Notes under the pieces: model-generated
What the model was told of the DNA's origin: nothing
Databases searched by the model: none
The model's input: only the letters and a program-made list of their open reading frames with translations
Part shown: one piece after another, positions 15,295 through 23,148 of the stretch
Numbering within the stretch: position 1 is the stretch's first letter
How the letters are laid out: each line of letters begins with the position of its first letter
Assembly (NCBI GenBank): GCA_900767415.1
Contig: CAAFYZ010000039.1
Location: 1-51,719 of the forward strand
Source of the DNA: Clostridia bacterium
GTDB taxonomy: Bacteria > Bacillota > Clostridia > Oscillospirales > CAG-272
Reading direction: 5' to 3'
DNA: 51,719 nt
Position numbers and translations under genes: made by a program

Positions 15295-15323
15295 TTGCAA
15301 AAAAAAATTCACTATGCTATAAT
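15295..15323 (+). promoter_or_regulatory. Promoter of the ECF S-component gene
   Basis: TTGCAA (15295-15300), a 17-nt spacer and TATAAT (15318-15323), with the extended -10 TGC. The leader is only about 23 nt, too short for a riboswitch. Confidence 0.88.
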
Positions 15324-15352
15324 AGTATCAATAAATGCCAAGGAAGTGTAAC

Positions 15353-15943
15353 ATGAAACCCACAACCAACAGTATCGCGGTGAAAAAACTCACCTATGTC
15401 GCCCTTCTGACCGCACTGGTTTTTGTCCTGCAGTTTTTCTTTTCCGGCTTCCGTCTCGGCACCTTTACCGTTTCCGTCGTTCTGGTTCCCATCGTTCTCG
15501 GAGCGGCGCTCGCGGGTCCTCTTGCCGGACTTTGGCTCGGTCTTGTCTTCGGCGTTGCCGTTCTCGCCTCGGGCGATGCGGCGCTCTTCTACGGATTCAA
15601 TGCGTTCGGCACCATTGTGACCGTGCTTTTGAAAGGTGCGCTCGCCGGTCTTGTCACGGGGCTTGTCTACCGTGCGCTCGCCCGCGTGAACCGCACGCTT
15701 TCTTCCGCGGTGTCCGCCGTCGTCTGCCCGATTGTCAATACGGGCGTGTTCTTAATCGGCTGTCGTGTCTTCTTTTGGGATCTTCTCGGACAGTGGGCAC
15801 AGGAAGGGTACGGCAACAACGTGGTTGCGTATGCGTTCCTCGGGCTCGTCGGGGCGAACTTCCTCTTTGAGGTCGGTTTTAACCTGATTCTGGCACCCGT
15901 CATTCTCCGCATTCTGGATATGCAATCGAAAAAAGCCGAGTGA
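15353..15943 (+). CDS. ECF transporter S-component (substrate unknown)
   Basis: This 196-residue membrane protein has about six hydrophobic segments. The start (VKKLTYVALLTALVFVLQFF) and a Gly/Ala-rich core (VLGAALAGPLAGLWLGLVFG) are typical of energy-coupling-factor S-components, which bind a vitamin or cofactor and dock on a shared A/T module. The later GLVGANFLFEVGFNLILAPV segment fits the same fold. An upstream ATG at 15335 is rejected because AAGGAAG precedes the ATG at 15353. Neighbours give no clue to substrate. It is a single-gene unit with its own promoter and terminator. Confidence 0.8.
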   Translation: MKPTTNSIAVKKLTYVALLTALVFVLQFFFSGFRLGTFTVSVVLVPIVLGAALAGPLAGLWLGLVFGVAVLASGDAALFYGFNAFGTIVTVLLKGALAGLVTGLVYRALARVNRTLSSAVSAVVCPIVNTGVFLIGCRVFFWDLLGQWAQEGYGNNVVAYAFLGLVGANFLFEVGFNLILAPVILRILDMQSKKAE

Positions 15944-15958
15944 GTCTTTCGGACAATG

Positions 15959-16008
15959 CGCAAGACCCGATCGTGTTCTTATGACAGCGACCGGATCTTG
16001 CGTTTTTT
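15959..16008 (+). terminator. Terminator of the ECF S-component gene
   Basis: Arms 15959-15969 and 15992-16002 (CGCAAGACCCG against CGGATCTTGCG, one mismatch) are followed by six T's. Confidence 0.75.
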
Positions 16009-16032
16009 CATCGGTGAAAAAAAGGAGAGCGT

Positions 16033-16701
16033 ATGGAGTTTCTTTGGTCTGAAAAAGATTTTCTGATCGTCAGAAAGCCGGCGGGCGTTCCGACACAGCC
16101 CGATCCGTCGGGCGACCCCGATCTTCTGACATTGACTGCCGCGGCACTCGCAGAGCGCGGAGAAGACGGGCGGCTTTATCCGATTCACCGACTTGACCGT
16201 ACGGTCGGCGGAGCGGTGCTTTTCGCCCGCACACCGAAGAGTGCCGCACGTCTTTCGGAACTTGTACGGGACAGGAAAATCACGAAAGAATATCTTGCCG
16301 TGGTCGACGGCGTAACAGACGCAGAAGGCAAAATGTCCGATTACCTCTACAAGGATGCGACGAAAGGGAAAAGTTATGCGGTCGCCACCGCGCGCCGTGG
16401 GACAAAGTATGCGGAGCTTACCTATCGCCGCCTCGCGGAAAAGGAGGGAAAGTCCTTGGTTGCCGTCCGCCTTCTGACAGGGCGACACCATCAGATCCGC
16501 GTGCAGTTTTCCTCCCGTGCCCTTCCTCTGACGGGAGATAAAAAATACGGCAGTCGCGAAAACTGTGCCGTCGCGCTCTATGCCGCGCACCTTGCCTTTT
16601 CCTATGGGAAAGAGAGGGTAGAGGTGATCGATCTGCCGACACCCGGGTATCCGTGGGATCTGTTTTCCGACGTGCTGTCGCGCGATATATTTTCAAAATA
16701 A
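16033..16701 (+). CDS. RluA-family pseudouridine synthase
   Basis: The enzyme isomerises uridine to pseudouridine in rRNA or tRNA. The 222-residue protein has the catalytic motif HRLDRTVGGAV (about 55-65), with the catalytic Asp in HRLDR, and the conserved RLLTGRHHQIRVQF segment (about 149-162). It starts directly with the catalytic domain and has no N-terminal S4 domain, resembling the short RluA/TruC-like type. Target nucleoside cannot be told. AAAGGAG precedes the ATG. The alaX-like gene follows 74 nt downstream and may be cotranscribed. Confidence 0.9.
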   Translation: MEFLWSEKDFLIVRKPAGVPTQPDPSGDPDLLTLTAAALAERGEDGRLYPIHRLDRTVGGAVLFARTPKSAARLSELVRDRKITKEYLAVVDGVTDAEGKMSDYLYKDATKGKSYAVATARRGTKYAELTYRRLAEKEGKSLVAVRLLTGRHHQIRVQFSSRALPLTGDKKYGSRENCAVALYAAHLAFSYGKERVEVIDLPTPGYPWDLFSDVLSRDIFSK

Positions 16702-16775
16702 CGATTCTTTTTCGGGAAAGATAAAAAAAGAAAAAACATGGTAAGCCGTCCGAAAACGGCGGAACGGAGAGCGAA

Positions 16776-17933
16776 ATGACAACAAAGCTTTACGATACAG
16801 ACCCGTATCTTGCGGAATTTGAAGCAAAAGTCCTTGCAGTTACGAAAAAAGGAGATAAATATGAGATCCTCTTGGATCGCACCGCCTTCTTTCCCGAAGA
16901 GGGAGGGCAGAGCGCGGATACGGGGACGCTCGACTCGGTCAGAGTGTTTGGGGGGCGCATCGCGGACGGAGAGATCTTTCATCTGACCGACGCTCCGCTC
17001 TCCGTCGGAGAAAAGGTGATCGGGCGTCTGAATTTTTCGGAACGCTACGATAAAATGAAACAACATACCGCGGAGCATATTCTCTCGGGGCTTTTCTTCT
17101 CGCATTTCGGGTATCGTAACGTCGGTTTTCATCTCGGAGCAGAAGAGACGACCCTGGATTTTGACGGTGTGCCGACGAGAGAAGACCTCGACCGTATCGA
17201 GACACTGGCGAACGAGGCAGTGATGAAAAATCTCTGCGTGACGGCGGAATACCCCTCGCCCGACGCGCTTGCCGCAATGAATTATCGCTCCAAACTGGAT
17301 TTAACGGAAAACGTCCGTATCGTTACGGTCGAGGGCGTGGATGTGTGCGCCTGTTGCGCTCCGCACGTCGCCCGGACGGGGGAGATCGGCTGTATCAAGA
17401 TTTTGGATGCGGAAAAATACAAGGGCGGCATCCGCCTTCACATGAAGGCGGGACTGCGCGCGCTTGCGGACTATCGGATGCGCTATCGGACGACGGCGGC
17501 GCTCTCCGCGCTTCTCTCGGAAAAGCAGACCGACCTTGTCGGTGCGACGGAAAAACTTCTTGCCGACACCGCGGCACTCTCCGCCTCCTATCGGGAACTT
17601 CGTCTCGGTCTGATGAGAAAAGAAGGGGAAGAACTTTCTCCCTGTGAGGGGAATCTTGTCCGTATTTTTCCGGGGGCGGGATATGACGAGCTTCGCGCCT
17701 TTGCCAATGTCGCAAAAGAGAAGATCGGCGGATATACCGTCGCGCTCTCTCCCGCGGCGGAGGGATATTCCTACCTGATCGCCGTCCGGGACGGAGACCT
17801 TTCGGGAGCGGTACGGCAGATCAACGCCGCCCTCGGCGGTAAAGGCGGCGGAAGAGGAAATATGGTAATGGGTGTCTTTCATGCGAAAGAAGAGGAGATC
17901 CGCCGCTATTTCGAAGAAGACCGAAAGGCATGA
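16776..17933 (+). CDS. AlaX-type alanyl-tRNA editing protein with DHHA1 domain
   Basis: Freestanding editing domains of this type deacylate mischarged Ser/Gly-tRNA(Ala). The N-terminal beta-barrel region contains FFPEEGGQ (about 38-45). The zinc-binding residues are His97 and His101 in HTAEH, with Cys193 and His197 further on. The C-terminal part (about 260-385) is a DHHA1-like domain ending with the glycine-rich GGKGGGRGNMVMG segment. The 385-residue length fits the long AlaX class. The ATG follows a GGAGAG site. A strong bidirectional hairpin shared with the tRNA-Leu unit follows. Confidence 0.9.
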   Translation: MTTKLYDTDPYLAEFEAKVLAVTKKGDKYEILLDRTAFFPEEGGQSADTGTLDSVRVFGGRIADGEIFHLTDAPLSVGEKVIGRLNFSERYDKMKQHTAEHILSGLFFSHFGYRNVGFHLGAEETTLDFDGVPTREDLDRIETLANEAVMKNLCVTAEYPSPDALAAMNYRSKLDLTENVRIVTVEGVDVCACCAPHVARTGEIGCIKILDAEKYKGGIRLHMKAGLRALADYRMRYRTTAALSALLSEKQTDLVGATEKLLADTAALSASYRELRLGLMRKEGEELSPCEGNLVRIFPGAGYDELRAFANVAKEKIGGYTVALSPAAEGYSYLIAVRDGDLSGAVRQINAALGGKGGGRGNMVMGVFHAKEEEIRRYFEEDRKA

Positions 17934-17972
17934 TTTCTTTTTCGTACCGTGCTCTCTCCGTATCGGATAAAG

Positions 17973-18027
17973 AAAACCGGCAGTCTGCGAACAGAAGGTG
18001 AAAATCTGTTCAAAGACTGCCGGTTTT
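17973..18027. terminator. Shared bidirectional terminator of alaX-like gene and tRNA-Leu
   Basis: AAAACCGGCAGTCT (17973-17986) pairs with AGACTGCCGGTTTT (18014-18027), and an inner GAACAG/CTGTTC stem adds six pairs. A T follows on the plus strand. On the minus strand it starts immediately after the tRNA CCA end. Confidence 0.8.
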
Positions 18028-18110
18028 TGGTGCGGGCGACAGGGGTCGAACCTGCATGGTTTCCCACCGGATCCTAAGTCCGGCGCGTCTGCCAATTCCG
18101 CCACGCCCGC
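18028..18110 (-). tRNA. tRNA-Leu(UAG)
   Basis: The 83-nt tRNA includes an encoded CCA (18030-18028). The acceptor is GCGGGCG with CGCCCGC and discriminator A. The anticodon stem CCGGA/TCCGG encloses the loop CTTAGGA, giving anticodon UAG (reads CUA). The D-arm GCGGAATTGGCAGACGC and the long variable region are typical of leucine. The gene lies 20 bp after traX on the same strand with no separate promoter seen, and ends against a terminator. Confidence 0.95.
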
Positions 18111-18130
18111 AAAGGGGCGACCTTCGTGCG

Positions 18131-18835
18131 TCAGAGAAGCATCGAGATCGCCGCGAGAAGCAGGAGATGAAGAGGGTATGCGAGATAGAAGAAATATTTG
18201 AGTTTTCGCGTCCCCGGCTCGCCGTTATAGAGCCAAAGAAGGGGAAGGGCGAGAAGAGAGAAGATCTGATACCATTCGGTGCAGAGTGTCTCCGCAATCA
18301 TGGCGGCGCCGAGCATGACGAGTTTTTCCCGCTTTTCGGGCAGACAATAAAGGAGCACGGGGGTCAGAACGCCGAGGATTCCGTAATCGAGCGTAATACC
18401 GAAGGCACGGAGGGGCGAGGTCGTTCCGCCGAGAAAATAGGTGACGGCGAGAAGGGAGAAAAGTGCTGGCACAAGCCAAGGAGAAAAGTGTCCCGCCTCT
18501 TTTCCGCGGCGCATCGCGTCGATGCAAAAAATCAGCAATAGGGAGAGAGAAAACGTGACGAGGATCGAAAGGGTCAACTGCCGCGCCGCGACAAAATAAA
18601 TCAGGTTGCAGACAACCCCGAAGACAAAAAGCCGAAGAAAATACCGCAGGCGGTTGGAGGTGTGGAGACAACCTTCCGTAATCATGTAGGCGAAGATCGG
18701 GAAGGAAAGTCTTCCGACAATGCGCAAGGGGACGAAGCCGTCGAACAAAAGGACGGCGGCGTGATCGGCGAGCATCGCGGCAAAGGCGATGAGTTTCAGT
18801 ACGTTTCGGTTCAGAACCGACGACGTTTTTTTCAT
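18131..18835 (-). CDS. traX: TraX family membrane protein
   Basis: TraX proteins are multi-pass membrane proteins related to the F-pilin acetylase. Chromosomal homologues in Firmicutes are probable acyltransferases with no link to conjugation. The 234 residues have about eight hydrophobic helices. The start (LKLIAFAAMLADHAAVLLF) with an Asp-His, and RIVGRLSFPIFAYMITEG, are the most recognisable family features. The ATG overlaps the upstream stop (ATGA), so the two membrane-protein genes are coupled. tRNA-Leu lies downstream in the same unit. No conjugation genes are present. Confidence 0.8.
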   Translation of the reverse strand: MKKTSSVLNRNVLKLIAFAAMLADHAAVLLFDGFVPLRIVGRLSFPIFAYMITEGCLHTSNRLRYFLRLFVFGVVCNLIYFVAARQLTLSILVTFSLSLLLIFCIDAMRRGKEAGHFSPWLVPALFSLLAVTYFLGGTTSPLRAFGITLDYGILGVLTPVLLYCLPEKREKLVMLGAAMIAETLCTEWYQIFSLLALPLLWLYNGEPGTRKLKYFFYLAYPLHLLLLAAISMLL

Positions 18836-19281
18836 GAACGGTAGCGGGGCGTATATTCTTCCGCCTCCGCGCCGGCATCTTCTTTCTTATCCGTTCCGTT
18901 CGGGTGGTTTTTCAGAAAACGGGAGAACAGACGGATCAGAAAGAACAGTGCCGCATACAGCACGGTGAAGAATACGGAAACAGCAAAAACTGTCGCCACT
19001 CCGCGCGCCGCAAGATTCCCGATAACGACAAAAAGCAGAATAAAAGCCGTAAGAGACACCGCATAATGCAAAATAATCTTTACAAAATACGGGATATTCT
19101 TGCAGGAAAAGAGCAGTCCCGCGACGGAAAGCAGCATGCCGAATCCGAGAATAATAAAGAATCTCCCGGCGGTGATTGCGGGGGACGACAACCCCGACAG
19201 GGCGGAAAACAACATAAAAAGGGAAGTGATGAGAACCGTGTAGAGAGAGCCGGTCTCTATCAGTCGGAACACGCGGCGCAT
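18832..19281 (-). CDS. Four-helix membrane protein with acidic C-terminal tail
   Basis: This 149-residue protein has four hydrophobic segments (about residues 14-34, 38-58, 70-95 and 98-120) and a polar tail (NGTDKKEDAGAEAEEYTPRY). The layout resembles DUF3021-type small membrane proteins, but the match is from memory and weak. A start 12 codons upstream is possible, but GGAGG sits 8 nt before the ATG at 19281. It is first in the unit with traX and tRNA-Leu, downstream of a strong promoter at 19339-19367. Function unknown. Confidence 0.65.
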   Translation of the reverse strand: MRRVFRLIETGSLYTVLITSLFMLFSALSGLSSPAITAGRFFIILGFGMLLSVAGLLFSCKNIPYFVKIILHYAVSLTAFILLFVVIGNLAARGVATVFAVSVFFTVLYAALFFLIRLFSRFLKNHPNGTDKKEDAGAEAEEYTPRYRS

Positions 19282-19338
19282 AGGGATACCTCCGTTGGCT
19301 TTTCGCGGAAACCGCAAAAAGGGATAAAATCATTCGTT

Positions 19339-19367
19339 ATTATATCACAGATCGCCGCACTTTGCAA
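19339..19367 (-). promoter_or_regulatory. Promoter of the membrane protein-traX-tRNA-Leu unit
   Basis: On the minus strand TTGCAA (19367-19362), a 17-nt spacer and TATAAT (19344-19339). Confidence 0.85.
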
Positions 19368-19433
19368 GGGGAAGCGAAAAGTTTTACAAAGCGGCGCGTT
19401 TTTCATGTTTTTGACGAAAGAGGGAAAAACTCC

Positions 19434-19462
19434 TTGACAAAAGAGGAAAAAAATATTATAAT
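19434..19462 (+). promoter_or_regulatory. Promoter of the nusB-dnaE gene run
   Basis: TTGACA (19434-19439), a 17-nt spacer and TATAAT (19457-19462) fit the consensus perfectly. It lies 39 bp before nusB and is divergent from the traX-unit promoter. Confidence 0.9.
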
Positions 19463-19500
19463 ATCTTAGAATACTTTATTTAGAATGCCGGAGGCAGATT

Positions 19501-19908
19501 ATGAACAGAAAAACCGCGCGGGAAAACGCATTTCTCCTTCTTTTCGAGGACGCGGCAAGAAAAACCGACACACCAGAAGAGATTTTCGCTCTCGCAACGG
19601 AGGAAAGAGAACTTGAGACCGATGAGTATGTCAGACGGGTATTTTTCGGCGTGTGCGAGCACCGCGAAGAGATCGACGCCGTCATCGGCGACTGCCTTGT
19701 CGGCTGGAAGAGAGAGCGCGTGTCGGTGACATCGACGGCGATTCTCCGCCTCGGCGTGTATGAACTGATGTTTTGCGAGGATATCCCGGCGAAGGTAACG
19801 ATCAACGAGGGCATCGAACTCTCCAAAAAGTTCGACGATGAAAAAGCGTATATTTTCGTCAACGGCGTGCTGAACGCCGCCGCCGATAAACTCGGAAAAA
19901 AGCAATGA
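19501..19908 (+). CDS. nusB: Transcription antitermination factor NusB
   Basis: NusB binds boxA RNA with S10 (NusE) in rRNA antitermination. The 135 residues are all-helical and start with NRKTARENAFLLLFEDA. The conserved C-terminal motifs are RLGVYELMFCEDIPAKVTIN (about 81-100) and ELSKKFDDEKAYIFVNGVL (about 104-122). The GGAGG at about 19490 precedes the ATG. The next gene overlaps its stop by 4 nt. Confidence 0.95.
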   Translation: MNRKTARENAFLLLFEDAARKTDTPEEIFALATEERELETDEYVRRVFFGVCEHREEIDAVIGDCLVGWKRERVSVTSTAILRLGVYELMFCEDIPAKVTINEGIELSKKFDDEKAYIFVNGVLNAAADKLGKKQ

Positions 19909-20924
19909 AAAATGAGACGGTTTCCCGGGTGAAAACGGGCGGGGAAGGACGCGCGCCTTCTTCCGACGGCGTTTTTCTCGGGATCGATACCAGCAATTAT
20001 ACGACTTCGGTCGGTATTCTCTCCGCGGAGGGAGAAGTGCTTGCCAATATCAAAAGACCGCTGCCGGTGAAAGCGGGAGAATGCGGACTCCGCCAGTCGG
20101 ACGCCGTCTTCGCCCATGTAAAAAATCTTCCGTCCGCGATGGAAGAAGCCGAAAGCATCCTGCGCGCAAGACCGCTTCTCGCCGTCGGCGTCAGCACACG
20201 GCCGAGGGCGCGCGAAGGTTCGTATATGCCGTGCTTTCTTGTCGGTCTTGCCTCCGCACGCAGTATCTGTGCCGCGACGGGCGCACCGCTTTTTTCTTTT
20301 TCTCATCAGTGCGGGCACATGATGGCGGCTGTTGTTTCCGCCGACAGACCGGATCTTCTCACACGCCCCTTTTATGCGTTTCATATTTCCGGAGGGACGA
20401 CCGATCTGCTTTCCGTCCGTATGGAAGAAGACGGCTTTTCGGCAAGGGAGATCGGCGGCACGGACGATCTTCACGCAGGGCAGGCGATCGACCGCATCGG
20501 CGTGATGATGGGACTTCCGTTTCCCGCCGGACCTCACCTGGAAGCCATGGCAAAGGAGAACCGCTCTCCTCTGCCGAAAAAGCATCCGAAGATCAAAGGG
20601 ACTTACGCCTCTCTTTCGGGACTTGAGAATCTTTCGGAAAAACTCTACCGCGAGACGGCAGACCCCGCCCTGACCGCCGCTTTTACACTCGCGTATCTCG
20701 GCGATGCGATCGAGGGCGTGACCGAGAACGCTTTACGCACTTCGGGAGCCGCTCCCGTTCTCTTCGTCGGCGGCGTCATGAGCAATTCGATTCTGAAAGA
20801 GAGACTTGCCGGCGCGTTCGACGCGGCATTTGCCCACCCGACACTCTCGGCGGACAACGCCGTCGGGATCGCGGCACTGGCGGCATATCGATACGGAGCG
20901 TCCCCCTTCCGAAAGGAGTCATGA
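19905..20924 (+). CDS. TsaD/Kae1-family paralogue (O-sialoglycoprotein endopeptidase-like)
   Basis: The 339-residue protein is an ASKHA-fold relative of the t6A enzyme TsaD. It has LGIDTSNYTTSVGI (about 25-38), the metal-binding His134 and His138 in SHQCGHMMAA, and the HISGGTTDLL and PVLFVGGVMSN segments. The first 22 residues are a low-complexity lead. The context between nusB and xseA matches a second TsaD-like gene I recall from Clostridia rather than the canonical tsaD, which usually sits with tsaB or alone. Whether it works in t6A synthesis with TsaB and TsaE (3442-4677) or does something else cannot be said. Confidence 0.75.
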   Translation: MKNETVSRVKTGGEGRAPSSDGVFLGIDTSNYTTSVGILSAEGEVLANIKRPLPVKAGECGLRQSDAVFAHVKNLPSAMEEAESILRARPLLAVGVSTRPRAREGSYMPCFLVGLASARSICAATGAPLFSFSHQCGHMMAAVVSADRPDLLTRPFYAFHISGGTTDLLSVRMEEDGFSAREIGGTDDLHAGQAIDRIGVMMGLPFPAGPHLEAMAKENRSPLPKKHPKIKGTYASLSGLENLSEKLYRETADPALTAAFTLAYLGDAIEGVTENALRTSGAAPVLFVGGVMSNSILKERLAGAFDAAFAHPTLSADNAVGIAALAAYRYGASPFRKES

Positions 20925-22171
20925 TGGACCTTTCTTCTCTCAGAGAACGGCAGACGGCACCGCCGCTGTCCGTTACCGAACTGAACGGCTATATCAAGTC
21001 GCTGATGGAATCGGATCCCCGCCTTTCCCGCGTGACGGTGCGCGGGGAGATCTCGAACTTCGTCTCCCATACGAGCGGGCACCTCTATTTTTCGCTGAAA
21101 GACGAAGAAGGACAGGTGCGCGCGGTGATGTTCCGTTCTGCCGCCGCCCGTCTTTCCTTCCGCCCCACAGACGGAATGAAAGTGATTCTTTTCGGCTCCG
21201 TTTCGGTGTATGCGAAGGGCGGGAGTTATCAGATCTACGTCAACGCCATGCAGCCGGACGGCGTCGGTGCACTGTATCTCGCCTATGAACAACTGAAAGA
21301 AAAACTGCGTGCGGAAGGACTTTTTGCAGAAGAACACAAACGCCCGATTCCGAAGATGCCGCGTACCCTCGGCGTGATCACGTCGCCCACCGGTGCGGCG
21401 ATCCGGGACATTCTGCATATCACGGCGCGTCGCTTTCCCGCAACGAAAATCTATCTTTATCCCGCCTTGGTACAGGGAGAGGGTGCCGTCCCTTCTTTGC
21501 TTGCGGCACTCGACTATTTTGAAAAAAGCCGCCTTTGCGACACGGTCATTATCGGTCGCGGCGGCGGATCCATTGAGGATCTTTGGGCATTCAACAGCGA
21601 AGCACTCGCACGGAAGATTTATTCCATGACGGTTCCCGTGATCTCCGCGGTCGGACACGAGATCGACTTTACGATCTGCGACTTTGTCGCGGATCTGCGC
21701 GCACCGACACCGTCCGCCGCGGCAGAGATTGCCGTCCCTGACCGAAAGGAACTTCTTCTCACGCTCGATCGGACGGCAGACCGTCTCGACGCCGCTCTGA
21801 CGACGTTTGTCGGACGGAAAAGAGAGCGCCTCGACGCACTCTTTGCACGGCGTCCTTTTACCGATCCCGAGAGCGTTCTGACCCCTTTCTTCGATTCCTT
21901 GCGCCTTTTGCGTGAGAGAGCGGACTCTGCCGTCCGTGCGGAGATCGAAAAAATGCGTTCTTCTTTCACCGTGCTGGCGGGGAAGGCGGAGGCACTCAGC
22001 CCGATGGCGACGCTCACACGCGGATATTGTTTGCCCGAGCGCGAAGGAAGACCTGTCGCCTCGGTACGCGAGCTGTCGGTCGGAGAGCGTCTTTCGCTCT
22101 TGTTCGCCGACGGTCGTGCCACCGCCGAAATCAAAGAATCGGGACCGTATGATGAGGAGGGAAATATATGA
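20921..22171 (+). CDS. xseA: Exodeoxyribonuclease VII large subunit
   Basis: XseA is the catalytic subunit of the single-strand exonuclease VII. It opens with an OB-fold (about 18-115: VTELNGYIKSL, VRGEISNF, HLYFSLKDEEGQVRAVMF). A catalytic domain then contains TSPTGAAIRDI (about 151-161), RGGGSIEDLW (about 211-220), and HEIDFTICDFVADLRAPTPSAAAE (about 246-269). A coiled-coil region that binds XseB occupies about 275-365. The 416-residue length is normal. Its ATGATG start overlaps the previous stop, and xseB overlaps its end by 4 nt. Confidence 0.95.
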   Translation: MMDLSSLRERQTAPPLSVTELNGYIKSLMESDPRLSRVTVRGEISNFVSHTSGHLYFSLKDEEGQVRAVMFRSAAARLSFRPTDGMKVILFGSVSVYAKGGSYQIYVNAMQPDGVGALYLAYEQLKEKLRAEGLFAEEHKRPIPKMPRTLGVITSPTGAAIRDILHITARRFPATKIYLYPALVQGEGAVPSLLAALDYFEKSRLCDTVIIGRGGGSIEDLWAFNSEALARKIYSMTVPVISAVGHEIDFTICDFVADLRAPTPSAAAEIAVPDRKELLLTLDRTADRLDAALTTFVGRKRERLDALFARRPFTDPESVLTPFFDSLRLLRERADSAVRAEIEKMRSSFTVLAGKAEALSPMATLTRGYCLPEREGRPVASVRELSVGERLSLLFADGRATAEIKESGPYDEEGNI

Positions 22172-22404
22172 AAAACGAAATTACCTTTGAGAATGCAATG
22201 GAAAAACTGGACGGCATCGTCCGTCGGCTCGAGAGCGGTTCTCTCCCGCTTTCCGAGGCACTTTCCGCTTATGAAGAGGCGGTGGGGCTGGTTCGTTTTT
22301 GCAACGGACAACTCGAAGAGGCGGAACAGAAAGTGCGGATTCTGACCGAAGGAGCGGGGGGCACGGTCACCGATGCTCCGTTTGCCGTTTCCGATGAGAC
22401 TTGA
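22168..22404 (+). CDS. xseB: Exodeoxyribonuclease VII small subunit
   Basis: The 78-residue helical hairpin wraps around the XseA coiled coil. The family signature FENAMEKLDGIVRRLESGSL and PLSEALSAYEEAVGLVRFCN are intact. Its start ATG overlaps the xseA stop and its 3' end overlaps the tlyA start by 11 nt. In Bacillus ispA and dxs lie between xseB and the tlyA homologue; here they are absent. Confidence 0.95.
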   Translation: MKNEITFENAMEKLDGIVRRLESGSLPLSEALSAYEEAVGLVRFCNGQLEEAEQKVRILTEGAGGTVTDAPFAVSDET

Positions 22405-23128
22405 TGTATTTTTAGCCGAAAACGGATTTGCCGTCAGCCGATCCGAGGCAAAATCTCTGATACAGAGCGGTGCCGTCTTTCTCGACGGGAAGCCGCTGAC
22501 AAAACCCGCCTTCGACATCACGGGACAGGAGGAAAAGATTCTTCTTGACCGAAGAATGAGAAAATATGTCAGTCGCGGCGGGAATAAACTGGAAGGCGCT
22601 CTTCTTGCCTTCAAAATCCCCGTGCGCGGAAGATACGCTTTGGATATCGGCGCGTCGAGCGGCGGATTCACCGATTGCCTTTTGCAAAACGGGGCGGCGC
22701 GCGTGATTGCCGCCGATGTCGGATCGGGTCAGCTTGTGCCGTCCCTTCGTTCCGATCCCCGCGTTTTCGTTATGGAAAACTTCAATGCACGGTATATGAG
22801 CGCGGAAGATCTCCCGTATCTTCCCGACCTTTGCGTGATGGACGTTTCGTTCATCTCCGCCACGCATATCATTCCCGCCGTCTATCGCACGCTCGCCGAC
22901 CGCGCGGATTTTATCTGCCTTGTCAAGCCGCAGTTCGAGGTCGGGCGCGCGGGCGTCGGCAAGGGCGGGATCGTCAGAGACGAGGCACTTCGCGCCGATG
23001 CGCTTCGTCGCGTTTCGGCATTCGCCGAGCAGTACGGCTTCGCGGCGCGCGGCAGTATCGTGTCCCCGATTCCGGGAGGGGACGGGAACATCGAATATCT
23101 CGTACATTTTGAAAAACGTATCGACTGA
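22394..23128 (+). CDS. tlyA: TlyA-family rRNA methyltransferase
   Basis: TlyA proteins are 2'-O-methyltransferases acting on ribosomal RNA. The 244-residue protein has an N-terminal S4 RNA-binding domain (1-65: MRLDVFLAENGFAVSRSEAK) and an FtsJ-like methyltransferase domain with DIGASSGGFTDCLL (about 83-96). An acidic residue lies in VMDVSF (about 148-153), and LVKPQFEVG holds the catalytic lysine region. The reading frame opens seven codons earlier, but the ATG at 22394 gives the family start and lies inside xseB. A minority call would be a haemolysin, an old name for the family. Confidence 0.9.
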   Translation: MRLDVFLAENGFAVSRSEAKSLIQSGAVFLDGKPLTKPAFDITGQEEKILLDRRMRKYVSRGGNKLEGALLAFKIPVRGRYALDIGASSGGFTDCLLQNGAARVIAADVGSGQLVPSLRSDPRVFVMENFNARYMSAEDLPYLPDLCVMDVSFISATHIIPAVYRTLADRADFICLVKPQFEVGRAGVGKGGIVRDEALRADALRRVSAFAEQYGFAARGSIVSPIPGGDGNIEYLVHFEKRID

Positions 23129-23148
23129 CATCGAAAAGGAGAAACGGC

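Noticed and set aside
18131..18835. TraX as evidence of a conjugative element
   Set aside because: No other conjugation, integrase or relaxase gene is nearby, and chromosomal TraX homologues are widespread in Firmicutes.
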